Assembly (NCBI GenBank): GCA_963773875.1
Contig: CAVZCV010000013.1
Location: 1 to 64,000, forward strand
Length of the DNA stretch: 64,000 nucleotides
Origin: CAVTYH01 sp963773875
Lineage (GTDB): Bacteria; Planctomycetota; Planctomycetia; Pirellulales; JADZDJ01
Direction: 5' to 3'
The stretch's first letter is position 1; the number at the start of each line of letters is the position of its first letter. Made by a program: the position numbers and the translations under genes. The notes beneath the pieces are model-generated. The model had not been told where the DNA came from. It saw nothing but the letters and a program-made list of their open reading frames with translations, and did no database searches. Below are positions 54,714 through 63,743 of this stretch, piece after piece.

Positions 54714-56792
54714 TCATCTATCCTTGACCGTCAATTTGCGTTTGGCTGAATCCCAAATCAACTTGCCCTTGTTCTGCTCGTACCATTGTTTCAAGGCGGT
54801 GATCTGCGCATCCCGTTTTTTCTCGTCCGGCTCGTCCTGATCGAACAGTTTGGGATCGACTGATGCGAATCTGCCCGGCGATTCAAGGCTGCCTTCTCGC
54901 AACAGCACAAATGCCCTGGCTGCATTGTCTTTGATTCGGACCTTCACATCGTTCACTGTCGCCCCAGTGTATTCCTTTCGATCCATTGCCGTCATCAGGA
55001 TCGGACAGACCTCAACGCAGCCTGCCGGTTCACGACGCTGTCCCCAAAGCTCACCGGTGATGGAACTGCCGATGGTTTCGATCACGTCGGCAACACGATT
55101 GGCCGGAGCCTTGGTGACCATTGCCTTCAGTGCATCGATCCCTTCCGGAGTTTTGCTTCGCATCAAGAACCAAATTGGCTCTTCCCAATTACCATAGGAT
55201 TGCTTTTCCGCCTTGGCAAAATTGATGGCAACCCGTACACCCGATTTGTCGCCCAACATCCAAAGAGCGATGGCAGCGCTGATTCTGTCGGCGGGTTCCG
55301 GTGCGGTTCTCAGTACTTTCTGAATCGCCGGCGTCGCGTTTCGATCACCGAAGCCGGCCACGAGTTCACACAGTTTGCCCTTGTCAAATTGATTGGCCAC
55401 CGGAATCTTTTTGAGGATGGGAGCGACCGCCCGAGCATCTTTCTTCTGCTGAAAATAATTGGCTGCCGTGAACCAGTCTTCGGAGTTGGGACTTTCAAAA
55501 AACGCCAGCATCCGATCATTAGCGGACAATGATTTGTTGGCGGCGTACCACTCTTTGGCTTCTTCAATTGCTTGGTGCTTGTCTTCAGGCTTCATGGAAC
55601 TCAAGGTGAAGCCGACAACGGCTTGGTTGCCGAACTCCTTCTGGGTGATGTCCCGGAGAATTTGCCAAGCAAAGTCCGAGACACGCCACACGAGTCGGCG
55701 GCGAGCGAAATCCCGCCAGTGATAAACGGTGCGTGTCGGCGTATCGTCCTCCAGAGCCGTTAGCAACACAGGAACTGCGGCCATCTGCATCTGTCGCAGT
55801 TTGAGTGTCGGTGGGTTTTGATCCGGCTTTCCGTCTACAATGGCTAAATAACGTTCAATGAATCCGGGTTGAGACAATTGCGGGCAACGGAGGTTGACCA
55901 ATTCGGACACGTACAAGCTCGCACGCTGTTCATTATCTAGCTTGTTTTCGTCAACTTTGGCCGCCGGCTTGGCACCTTGTTGGGCAATGATCTTATCGAG
56001 TCGATCCGCCAATTCTTTCGCATCGAATGCAAACGCTGATTTGGGTGAAATCTTCGCGGCCAGCCGCAGATGCTTGACGACTTCTGTTCGGTCAGCATAC
56101 ATCAGCAGATTCACCCCCCGCAGTAAGTGGAGCCAAGCAAGATCATCCAGGACTGCTTGGCGGTAGTCTTGAAAGCTTTTGCCTTCCAAATCGGGTGCGA
56201 TGATCGCATTGCAACACTGCGTTAAACCTTTTTTCCAAGCGGCGTGCGCGGCCAAGGCACGATAGGATGGTCCAGGAGCGTAGAGTTTTCGCTCGGTCGG
56301 TTTCTTCTCTGTCTCGCTCAGTTTCTTAAAACGAGCTTCGACATCGGCGTCATGGACTGAGTCAACCTTCACTGTGGTGGGATTCCAACTGGATGGAAGG
56401 GTTGTCGGCTCTCGCTTGGAATACGTCCAAGGAATCAAGTCGTCTTGCCAAACGGTTAGTGACTTGTCGTCTTCGGAAACAAGCCACACTTGCATTATTT
56501 CCCGGCGGGCTTGCTGCTCGGCATCGACGAGAGTTAATTCAATCGGCTTGGCATCTTTTACCGTGCCCCGACCAAGATCGTCGAGCACCATAAACAGGGA
56601 CTTAAGATCATCCGAGACATCGGTGTTTGCAGTGGATTGAGCTTCGGGCGTCGGAGCTTTCGACGTGTCCGGTTTTTCGTTTTTTTCTGTACGGTCTTTG
56701 GCTGGCTGCGCCTCAGCTTGTGCGTGCAAAAGCACCGATCCATTGGTGATGAATAGGAGCAAGGCCACGAAGCCGAAAGAGGATATCCGCAT
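54714..56792 (-). CDS. large exported hypothetical protein with HEAT-like repeats
   Basis: 693 aa from ATG 56792 (AGGAG about 5 nt upstream). A signal peptide (SFGFVALLLFITNGSVLLHA) is followed by a charged linker (residues about 25-50) and then helical repeats with the HEAT-like pattern 'A.P.L...L...D..V....A..ALW' (for example AVAPILKKIPVANQFD, ATPAIQKVLRTAPEPADRIS, AAIALWMLGD, GIDALKAMVTKAPANRVA). No catalytic motif. A beta-strand-like opening (KPIELTLVDAEQQARREIMQ) may bind the membrane. Probably a periplasmic scaffold. Expression is likely shared with the exported methyltransferase just upstream. Confidence 0.72.
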   Translation of the reverse strand: MRISSFGFVALLLFITNGSVLLHAQAEAQPAKDRTEKNEKPDTSKAPTPEAQSTANTDVSDDLKSLFMVLDDLGRGTVKDAKPIELTLVDAEQQARREIMQVWLVSEDDKSLTVWQDDLIPWTYSKREPTTLPSSWNPTTVKVDSVHDADVEARFKKLSETEKKPTERKLYAPGPSYRALAAHAAWKKGLTQCCNAIIAPDLEGKSFQDYRQAVLDDLAWLHLLRGVNLLMYADRTEVVKHLRLAAKISPKSAFAFDAKELADRLDKIIAQQGAKPAAKVDENKLDNEQRASLYVSELVNLRCPQLSQPGFIERYLAIVDGKPDQNPPTLKLRQMQMAAVPVLLTALEDDTPTRTVYHWRDFARRRLVWRVSDFAWQILRDITQKEFGNQAVVGFTLSSMKPEDKHQAIEEAKEWYAANKSLSANDRMLAFFESPNSEDWFTAANYFQQKKDARAVAPILKKIPVANQFDKGKLCELVAGFGDRNATPAIQKVLRTAPEPADRISAAIALWMLGDKSGVRVAINFAKAEKQSYGNWEEPIWFLMRSKTPEGIDALKAMVTKAPANRVADVIETIGSSITGELWGQRREPAGCVEVCPILMTAMDRKEYTGATVNDVKVRIKDNAARAFVLLREGSLESPGRFASVDPKLFDQDEPDEKKRDAQITALKQWYEQNKGKLIWDSAKRKLTVKDR

Positions 56793-56846
56793 CTTAATGC
56801 TCCTGTTTGAGAAATGTGCAGACCAAGTTTGCACAAACGTTGCGGT

Positions 56847-57533
56847 TCATTTGCTAATCTTCTCAAAACGTAAGAAGTAGGTCTCTTTCAGCAAATCCTT
56901 TTTCTCTTCGACTGGCTTGAAGCCGGCATCCACGATCTCTTGCGTGAAGACTTCTTGGCCGGCACGAACGTGCCCCAGAATCCAATCCGTGCTGACTCCT
57001 GGGATGCGATGATAATCGATCAGCACCACTTGCCCCTTGGGCTTGAGCGCCTCGTAAATTGAATGCATGGTCTTTTGGGGGAACTCGAAGTGGTGGTAAA
57101 CGTCGCAGATGAACACCAGATCGACCGATGCTGGGGGAAGTTCGGTCGAATCCTGCTTACAGACGATGCCGACGATGTTTTCCAGTTTTTGCTCGTGAGC
57201 GGTTTTCTCGATGTGGTCGATGAAATCCTTCGCAATGTCCACCGCATAGACCTTGCCCGTCGTTCCGACCTCGGGTGAGAACAGACGAGTGAAGAGCCCA
57301 GTACCGGCCCCGACATCGGCCACAGTCATCCCGGGTTTCAATCCGACAGCGGCGACGATTTCTTGGCGATGGTCGAAGACATCTCGGCCATTGGATTCGA
57401 ATCGCTGAATGAAATCAGGAACATTGGGCGACTTGAAAGTATCGTTGATCCCCGGATTCACGCTCTTTTCTTGAGCGTGAAGCAAGGCCGGCAGAATCAA
57501 GAGCAAGACCGCAAGGCCGGTGATCCGAGTCAT
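56847..57533 (-). CDS. exported SAM-dependent methyltransferase
   Basis: 228 aa from ATG 57533 (GGAGG 6 nt upstream). A cleavable signal peptide (LAVLLLILPALLHAQE) is unusual for a SAM enzyme. The Rossmann domain is complete: VADVGAGTGLFTRLF (motif I), VYAVDIAKDFIDHI (motif II), LVFICDVYHHFEFP (motif IV), with the 'CDVYHHFEFPQKTM' segment typical of ArsM/UbiE-like enzymes, and QVVLIDYHRIPG near the end. No cysteine pair of ArsM type. The catalytic domain would be outside the cytoplasm if the signal works, where SAM is not expected. Perhaps it is a lipoprotein-like or anchor signal, or a wrong start. Confidence 0.8.
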   Translation of the reverse strand: MTRITGLAVLLLILPALLHAQEKSVNPGINDTFKSPNVPDFIQRFESNGRDVFDHRQEIVAAVGLKPGMTVADVGAGTGLFTRLFSPEVGTTGKVYAVDIAKDFIDHIEKTAHEQKLENIVGIVCKQDSTELPPASVDLVFICDVYHHFEFPQKTMHSIYEALKPKGQVVLIDYHRIPGVSTDWILGHVRAGQEVFTQEIVDAGFKPVEEKKDLLKETYFLRFEKISK

Positions 57534-57718
57534 CGGAATCCTCCCGATACGAACAACCATGAGCATGAAACCGTCATTCTACCGACTGCCATCTCCTCGG
57601 ACATCCGCCGAAGGCAAAGAGAAATGGGTCGTCTATTCGGCGAATTCCGACAGCATGGATCGGATCAGCACATCGATGAATTCGTCGGCGTTTTATTTCG
57701 GTTCAATTTGGCAGTCAA

Positions 57719-58150
57719 TCATGGTGCTCGCCTCGCAGTGGGTCGCTGCATAATTTCGATATCGCTTCGTTCTGACCAGCCGCTCCGCTTCCAAAACTCC
57801 TTGCCCAACTCATTGCCGGAAAACACAAAGATATTGCAGTGCAGAATGCCAATATCGCTGAGTGATTTAAGGCAGGCTTCGACCATTTGCCGCCCCAAAC
57901 CTCGCTTACGGTACTCCGGCCTGACAGCCAAATGGAAAAGGTAGCCACGTCGACCATCGTGACCACACAGGACCGCCCCGACAATTCGTTCGCCGTCTCG
58001 GACCACTCGGCTCAGCCCTGGGTTGCGGTCGAGATAGTCTTTGAGGCGATTGGGCGTGTCAGATTCGTTCTGGCCGACTCCGTCGGTCTGTGCCCACAAT
58101 GCACGTACCGACTCGATGTCGTCATTCGTCATTGGCGAAATTGCCGCCAT
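57719..58150 (-). CDS. GNAT N-acetyltransferase
   Basis: 143 aa. The GNAT core is present: LFHLAVRPEYRKRGLGRQMV gives the Q/RxxGxG/A acetyl-CoA motif (RKRGLG), and SGNELGKEFWKRSGW motif B. The N-terminal helices (MTNDDIESVRALWAQTDG, NRLKDYLDRNPGLSRVV) fit the RimI/unknown-substrate subfamilies. Cytoplasmic acetyl transfer to a protein, sugar or small molecule is expected. Separate from the methyltransferase gene by 185 nt. Confidence 0.83.
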   Translation of the reverse strand: MAAISPMTNDDIESVRALWAQTDGVGQNESDTPNRLKDYLDRNPGLSRVVRDGERIVGAVLCGHDGRRGYLFHLAVRPEYRKRGLGRQMVEACLKSLSDIGILHCNIFVFSGNELGKEFWKRSGWSERSDIEIMQRPTARRAP

Positions 58151-58296
58151 ATAGCCCTCTCATTCAGCTTTTCCTTGGCAAATGGCCAAGACTCCTATCG
58201 AACGGGAAGCTTCGGCAAGCCGACGACCCGCGTTATTTTACGTTTCCGCCGGCCAAGCAGATCCAATTTTGCCCATTACGGATAGAATGAACAACT

Positions 58297-58503
58297 ATGC
58301 CACAACCAAACGAGTATCTTGTGATTCAAGCTTGGGGCGAAATGATGCGCTCTGCCCCGACCTGCATCGTTGCGGAACAAGAACGGGCAGCAGCAGAAAA
58401 TGCTCCAGTTGACTCGATCTATTTCGTAAATCGGGAATGGGTAAGCATCAGCGAAATCACAAACCCTGATGCCCGGCGCAGGATCGGAGAGCGGAAAAAA
58501 TAA
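58297..58503 (+). CDS. small hypothetical protein, 68 aa
   Basis: ATG at 58297, weak ribosome binding site (GAATGAACAACT). Soluble and mixed: EYLVIQAWGEMMRSAPTCIV, then AENAPVDSIYFVNREWVSI and a basic tail RRRIGERKK. The pattern with Trp and charged end resembles antitoxin-like small proteins but there is no partner gene. Unrecognised. Confidence 0.5.
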   Translation: MPQPNEYLVIQAWGEMMRSAPTCIVAEQERAAAENAPVDSIYFVNREWVSISEITNPDARRRIGERKK

Positions 58504-58667
58504 GACAATTTAAATTTGACTCTTTTCTTTCTTTCCGGTTCGGTAGTGGAGAGCTCGGCATCGGAAAGGCGGCCAAATAACTGCCCCAGCCTGTGGCAAC
58601 GAGCGCAAGAAGCGAAGGCTGCGTCTGTAACGGACAAGATTAGCGGATGAATCTACGAAGCCTCAAC

Positions 58668-59042
58668 TCATCGCCGTGGCTTCGAACGTGCTTTTGCGGC
58701 CACTTCCGCATCGGTCCTGACTTTACGGATTACTTTGTTCAAAGGCAGCCCACGCAGCATCCAGCGAAGACAGGTCGCTACTGCTTTTGGGTCATCAGGG
58801 AATTCAGATGACGCGATCACGCAGTCGGAATGCGGGACAGAAGTCTTTAGCTCCGCAAGCTTCAATGTTGAGAAGCGATCCCGACCGCATTTCAATTGCA
58901 AAAAATCCTTAAAGCCAAGCGACGGCAGCGGGGCTGAAATGATCCGATCTAATTCTGAATGCTTTTGAGGCACCGCCTTCGGCGCACGAGCAACCGCACG
59001 TTCAGCGGGAAGCTCACCTTCGAATGGGCATTTTTCGGCCAT
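58668..59042 (-). CDS. hypothetical protein
   Basis: 124 aa from ATG 59042 (AGGTC about 8 nt upstream). After a linker the core DRIISAPLPSLGFKDFLQLK, FSTLKLAELKTSVPHSD, and VATCLRWMLRGLPLNKVIRK looks like a globular domain, and the tail is basic (AAKARSKPRR). No family recognised. Confidence 0.45.
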   Translation of the reverse strand: MAEKCPFEGELPAERAVARAPKAVPQKHSELDRIISAPLPSLGFKDFLQLKCGRDRFSTLKLAELKTSVPHSDCVIASSEFPDDPKAVATCLRWMLRGLPLNKVIRKVRTDAEVAAKARSKPRR

Positions 59043-59291
59043 AATTTTTGATGACCTGAATTCTAGTTCGCACACGGACCGCCGACTCCGATCATCGACT
59101 TCGTCTACCTCGACCCGAAACTCCTCGATGGTAGACTACCGAAATTTTATTAGCGACTACTGCACTCTCTCGATAGAAATTGATTTTTATAGAAAGCACT
59201 TGAAATGAATCGGTGTGTCAGTAAATTACTTGATAACTCGGTCATTTTGAGATTTTCGGCGGCATTTTCTGGGTGGCTACGGAACCGAAGG

Positions 59292-59933
59292 TTAGAGGTT
59301 CCAGCCCTCTGTGGTGTATTGCAATTCAGCGAACGTCTGCATCGGTGGACGATAGCGCACGAGCAGTTCGGCAGATTTGATACCTAATTGCAGATTGGGG
59401 CAAGTGCATTCTCGTCCAATGGTTTTTGTGCAATTTTGCGCACGGTCCTCGGCGTAATTGCAAACTGCGCGTGCTGCCTCATGTGGCGATAAGTACCGGA
59501 GCGACATTCGAATGTATCGCACGGCTTCGCCACTTAGTTTGCAGCCAGGCGATTGCATGGGCAATCCCTGCTCGCGGGCCACTTGCTTCAACTGATTGAG
59601 ATAATGCTCAGTGACATTATGCCGTTTCCGAATTATTGAGGGCGGCACACCCAGCAGAAGATCGGCCAAGCATTTTGCTGTCCGACGCGCTTCTTTGCCT
59701 GATTCCGAGAGTCCCCTGACCACTTCGCCACCGAACTGCAAACCGAGTTTACGACATATATTTTCGACATACCCACGCGAAAGGTCGAGCTGCTTTGCAA
59801 TCTTGCTTGGCGGGAGGCCACGTTCAGCAAGTGTTACGACTCTTGCCTGGCGCTTACGTCGCTCTGCTATCGATAAATAAGCTCGTCGCGGAAAGAAGCC
59901 GATTTCTTCCATGCGCTGACGCACAAGGACCAC
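59292..59933 (-). CDS. protein with tandem helix-turn-helix units
   Basis: 213 aa from GTG 59933, but the same frame is open upstream to about 60229 with no ATG, GTG or TTG, and already reads KELAEGHHETAVAKRLRVTR, a HTH; the true 5' end is probably frameshifted. Further HTH units follow: ERGLPPSKIAKQLDLSRGYV, GVPPSIIRKRHNVTEHYLNQ, and possibly LSPHEAARAVCNYAE. Each has the 'xxIAxxLxxSxxYVxxI' recognition pattern. Near the end CxxxxxxECTCPNL could bind metal. Likely a DNA-binding protein with several reading heads; no enzymatic domain and no known family. Confidence 0.55.
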   Translation of the reverse strand: MVLVRQRMEEIGFFPRRAYLSIAERRKRQARVVTLAERGLPPSKIAKQLDLSRGYVENICRKLGLQFGGEVVRGLSESGKEARRTAKCLADLLLGVPPSIIRKRHNVTEHYLNQLKQVAREQGLPMQSPGCKLSGEAVRYIRMSLRYLSPHEAARAVCNYAEDRAQNCTKTIGRECTCPNLQLGIKSAELLVRYRPPMQTFAELQYTTEGWNL

Positions 59934-60441
59934 GTATTGCCTTGTGACACGAAGGCGTTTAGCGACCGCAGTTTCATGATGCCCCTCGGCAAGTTCTTTC
60001 AGGATTCTCAGAAACTTGTCGCTTGGTTTTGTTCTGCCTTGCGTGGCGCTCGAACCGGATTCTATGCGAAGTGAAATCGATGTCGGTCGTGTGGGTGATC
60101 GACGTTTAATCCGTGGTCCACGGCGCTGCGGGGCCGATCGAGGTTTGCGCGAACGCTGGTGGGTGCCGGAGTCATTCCTTCGAATTCGCCGAGAGAATTG
60201 TGCCGACGACTCACGTGAACTTCCTGCTCACCTCGGTTTGCCAGTACCAATTCGTTTGTGGCGCGGTTAGCCGGACTTCCGACAGTGTAGATCGCGTCGA
60301 ACAACGTGCGAATCCAAAGTATGGCGTACATTTCCGATACTTACTTGTATCGGTTGCATGCAGGTATATGCCGCTGCGATTGGAATCCTGACATTTGACT
60401 GCAGCGCGGCGGAAGCATACCTCACCGGTCGCCGGTTCGGT

Positions 60442-61171
60442 TCACCAGAAGAACGGCACAATTGGCGGCAGGGGCTGGTAGTTATACTGCCGTGGGGCGA
60501 AGCGCGTTTGATACGTTCCATAATCCGCAGCTTGTCCGGCGCCAGATTGTTGCAATGCTGTGCGTCCTGACTTTGAAACTGCTGCGCCATTTGCACCGAT
60601 TGTTGGCGGCCCGCCTCAAAAGTCGAGCGCTGCTGTTGCAACATCAATCGCTGAGCGCGGATCGAATTTAGCGTGTCCTCAATTTGAGCTGCTGACAGAT
60701 CGCCGACATCCGTTATTCCTAGGCGTTGCAGAAATTCTTGACGTTTGCCGGTTGCAAGAACGGATAAATACTGTCCGAGCCATTCACGTGCTTCAGCGGC
60801 ATCGGAACCTAGCAGTATCTTAAGCTTGGCATCCCATTGATCTAGAAACCGTTCCAAGTCTGCCGGCGACATCGATTCGATTTCCGAATTCAGCCGCGTA
60901 AGAAGTTGCTGTACTTGCGGGGGCGCGTAAACGACCTGAATCGACAACCACTTTTCAAACTCCTGGCGAACTTTTTGCCAACGCGGACTAGCAAGAATCT
61001 GCTCCTTTGTTTGTGGCGGTTGAGATGGCCGTTTTGATGCGGCCGAATTGGGAGGCGTGCCGCGGGATTATTGCCTGACTTAGGTTGTGCGAGTGCTACA
61101 GAAACGCTGCACCACGAAATGGGCAATATCAAAGTGCAGCAAATTCCGTGCAGATAGATGCGGTTTTTCAT
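60442..61171 (-). CDS. exported hypothetical protein (two frame breaks)
   Basis: ATG 61171 opens a signal peptide (LHGICCTLILPISWCSVSVA). A break near 61050 leads to PPQTKEQILASPRWQKVRQE and a helical domain (VVYAPPQVQQLLTRLNSEIE, PADLERFLDQWDAKLKILLG, EAREWLGQYLSVLATGKRQE, FLQRLGITDVGDLSAAQIED, TLNSIRAQRLMLQQQRSTFE). A second break in CCCC (plus-strand GGGG at 60494-60497) gives the ending PRQYNYQPLPPIVPFFW to the stop at 60442. I recognise the helical domain as a planctomycete hypothetical family without known function. About 243 aa. Downstream of the DUF4440 gene, same strand. Confidence 0.68.
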
Positions 61172-61212
61172 CGTGCGAATCGTGTCGGCATATGTTGAAT
61201 CGAGCAAGGCGT

Positions 61213-62205
61213 CTATTTTGTCGCGCTTTGCCGCGTGAGTGTGATCGCCAGGTCGGGAAGTTTTTGAGTGCCCAACTGCGCGTTCGTGCGTTTACATTCC
61301 AGTGTGTCTTTGTTGCGAAATTTATAAAACTGCGTACTGGCGGTCCGCTGACCGTCAGCCGCAATTCCCATGCTGACCACAACCCATGACGCCCCATCGA
61401 GGTCCCAAGTCGCGTCCGATCGCCCGCCATCTGCGTTGAAGCTCCAGGACTTAATGCTTTGGGAAACGGGGTCCCATCCGACCTCCTGAGTGCCACTAAA
61501 GATTTCTTTCCCATCTTCAACGACCGTGATTACGCGGCTCAAAAACGTCTTATTCGCATTCCAACTGGCCGATATCTGCATCGTCAACTTGTCGGCGGTG
61601 CCCTTCCAGCGCCCGGTAAGTCGATCTAACGGTGCAATCATCTGACTACCTGTCGGCCCGTTGGATTCCAGCGGGCGATCAGCAAATTCGCTGAGGCTGG
61701 CGAGCTTCCATTTGTCGTCCTGTTTCATCCAAACTGCTACGAATCGGGCGTTCATGGATGCCCGATCGGTTGCGTCACTTTTTGTGTTCTCGCTGCGTGG
61801 TAAAATGCAGACCATGTCACAACGCCCTTCTTCAATGGCCACATCTTTGGAGAGGGAGCGAAATCTAACCTCACCCAGGTGAGCCGTTGGGCGATCAAAT
61901 CGATTGCCGGCGAACGTTTTCTCGACAAGCTCGGGCGTTGAAACTCTTGCCGTCTGCATTGGTGTATGTGCCACTGGCAGCCCAAAACTGCACAATTTCC
62001 TTTGGATCGCCTCGGTCGAAGCAGCCAAATATTCGCGATCCCGCCCTGCGAAGGTCTTGATCGACGTCACTTGCCGTACGCTCGGCTGTCTGCCCAAAGA
62101 TCGAGGTGTTATTGCTGTTCAAAGGCAATGCAAACGCAATGCAGACGGCAAATGTCGCCAGAATTGGTTGAAGCGGAACGCTCCGAGTACTTTAGTTCGT
62201 CGCAT
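61213..62205 (-). CDS. exported SnoaL/DUF4440-like protein (two frame breaks)
   Basis: From ATG 62205 (RRTKVLGAF), a break near 62175 restores a signal core (PILATFAVCIAFALPLNSN). A SnoaL-like NTF2 fold follows: FDRGDPKEIVQFWAASGTYT, NADGKSF, break near 61940, ELVEKTFAG, then RFVAVWMKQDDKWKLASLSE. The C-terminal 140 residues form a second beta-rich unit (LTGRWKGTADKLTMQISASW ... QEVGWDPVSQSIKSWSF). About 331 aa. This DUF4440-plus-beta arrangement is common in planctomycete exported proteins of unknown function. Same strand and 41 nt upstream of the helical exported protein. Confidence 0.7.
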
Positions 62206-62476
62206 TGATAGAAATAGGAAGCTGACGTCGGATTTGGGCTTGGCGCCCGCCCAAGAAAGTTTGCATCCAACGATCGCCAGTGTATCGGAGGCGTCGGGAG
62301 ACCCTAGCTTCCGCCCATTTTTCACCGAGCTGCTTTTTACGTTTTTCAATTTAGCCCGGGATTTCGGGCTCGAAACGACGGAGGCAAAAAAACCCGGTGA
62401 AAGAACGCGTGGCTGTTCGCGTCTCTCTCGAGAAAAAACGCGACTCGCTCGGCCGACATCTCGAAAATCGTGTTTC

Positions 62477-62559
62477 GAGTGAAATAACAGCGGCGACTTT
62501 TAACCTGTATAGGCGATTTCGCCAAATTCGCGCAGAGTTATTTCACTGTTATTTCACTC
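62477..62559. repeat. inverted and direct copies of an 11-mer
   Basis: GAGTGAAATAACAG (62477-62490) is the exact inverse of CTGTTATTTCACTC (62546-62559). The right side contains GTTATTTCACT twice in tandem (62537-62547, 62548-62558), so the 11-mer occurs three times, one inverted. A hairpin of 14 bp or clustered protein-binding sites. Confidence 0.75.
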
Positions 62560-62640
62560 TCCGCTTTGGGAGTCCCAAATCGACCGAGAATTCTCGATCG
62601 AATGGATTGGGTTTTTTCACGCCCAGGGCGGCGGGTGTGG

Positions 62641-62719
62641 GGTGTCTTGGTGTCTGGGCTGCCTGCCTCCTATTAGCCTCGGCCACCGAGATTGGCCTAC
62701 GCGCAGCCCACAAGACACC
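62641..62719. repeat. GTGTCT-type imperfect inverted repeat
   Basis: Left arm GGTGTCTTG plus TGGGCTGC (62641-62662, with GTGTC inserted), right arm GCAGCCCA plus CAAGACACC (62703-62719), 17 bp paired. A further AGACACCTGGACAC follows. GTGTCT tandem spacers like this recur in planctomycete genomes, from memory. Confidence 0.65.
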
Positions 62720-62859
62720 CAGGCCCTCAGACACCTGGACACTTACGTATTTGTTCAAATTGCCAAAGACCGAGTCACGGAGCCCATACTCTCCGACTTC
62801 AGCATTTTAGTGTACAGACGTCTCAAAGTCAAGCGTTTGTGTGGGCCACTGGAAAATTT

Positions 62860-62998
62860 TTTTCCGCAAGGAGGCTTTGCCTCAAAAACCTTCCCCCTTG
62901 GGAGAGGGCCGGCTAAGGGAGCGGGGATTTTGCCGGAATCAAGCTCTCGGCAGGCCCCACTTCAGCCCTCTTCGAGAGGGAGGCGGAGTGAGCTTTAA
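62860..62998. repeat. 'CTTGGGAGAGGG' intergenic repeat
   Basis: CTTCCCCCTTGGGAGAGGGC and, about 70 nt later, CAGCCCTCTTCGAGAGGGAG are two hairpin-forming copies of the dispersed intergenic element seen in many bacterial genomes. Confidence 0.5.
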
Positions 62999-63164
62999 GG
63001 CTAAGCCAATGTCAGATACGCTTTATTGGCCCATTTGAATGCAAACGGGGAATAAACACATAAATCCCGCTTCTCTGCCTCGCAGTTGCGGAAGTACAAT
63101 TACTTCGTGCTGTTATTGCACCTCGCCGTCAAAAGCAGGAAAGCTCCTCCTGGCGGGCTCGAAA

Positions 63165-63404
63165 ATGGACCGAAGCGAGGACATCATTCAACGGTCACAA
63201 GAACTCGACACGGGCGACCCCGACTGCTTCAACCGCGCCCATCCGGCGAGCGAAGTTTTCTGGGAAAGAGGAGCCACGGCCTTCCTCGAAGGCGTCCTGT
63301 TGGAACATTGCCCGTTTGAGGCCGGTATTGAACGGGACGATTGGTTACGCGGCTGGATGGCAACCGAACTTCTGGAGTTCGGGCGGTTTGAAGACGGAAG
63401 TTGA
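63165..63404 (+). CDS. RMF-like small protein
   Basis: 79 aa from ATG 63165. After MDRSEDIIQRSQELDTGDPD and an aromatic stretch (ASEVFWERGATAFLEG), the sequence LEHCPFEAGIERDDWLRGWM matches the 'CPY..G..RD.WL.GW' signature of ribosome modulation factor-type proteins. RMF-like domains bind ribosomes or nucleic acid; the role here is not known. No good ribosome binding site. Preceded by the repeat-rich stretch. Confidence 0.55.
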   Translation: MDRSEDIIQRSQELDTGDPDCFNRAHPASEVFWERGATAFLEGVLLEHCPFEAGIERDDWLRGWMATELLEFGRFEDGS

Positions 63405-63743
63405 ATGCCTCCGGGCCACCACATAGCCGCCGAGTAGCGTGCTGGAGTTGGGACCTTAACACAAGGTCCCACCGAACTGTCCAAATCATTCCAATCATGC
63501 AATTTCGGGCCGGTGGCATCATTTATCAAGCTATCTGCTCGGGTCGATCCGGCCCCTCCTTAAAGAACTTTCCGCCGGAAAATGCCGTAAAAAACTTCCG
63601 CCTGACCACCTCCAAATTGTTGACACGGGTAACGGCGCTGAGTACAACCCCAAAGAGCAGGAAGAGCCTGCGCACGGGTGCGGGCAATTCTCGCAAACTG
63701 TGATTGCAGCGTCGGTTTAATGCGTTTTGGAGAGGGGCATCTT
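63405..63743. other. gene-free stretch
   Basis: No supported frame or RNA; the last 30 nt hold the leader of the gene at 63744. Confidence 0.4.

Larger units (their letters stand above)
62206..63164. other. repeat-rich non-coding stretch
   Basis: No supported gene. Contains an 11-mer triple repeat, a GTGTCT-rich imperfect inverted repeat and a 'CTTGGGAGAGGG' type intergenic repeat, listed separately. Confidence 0.55.
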
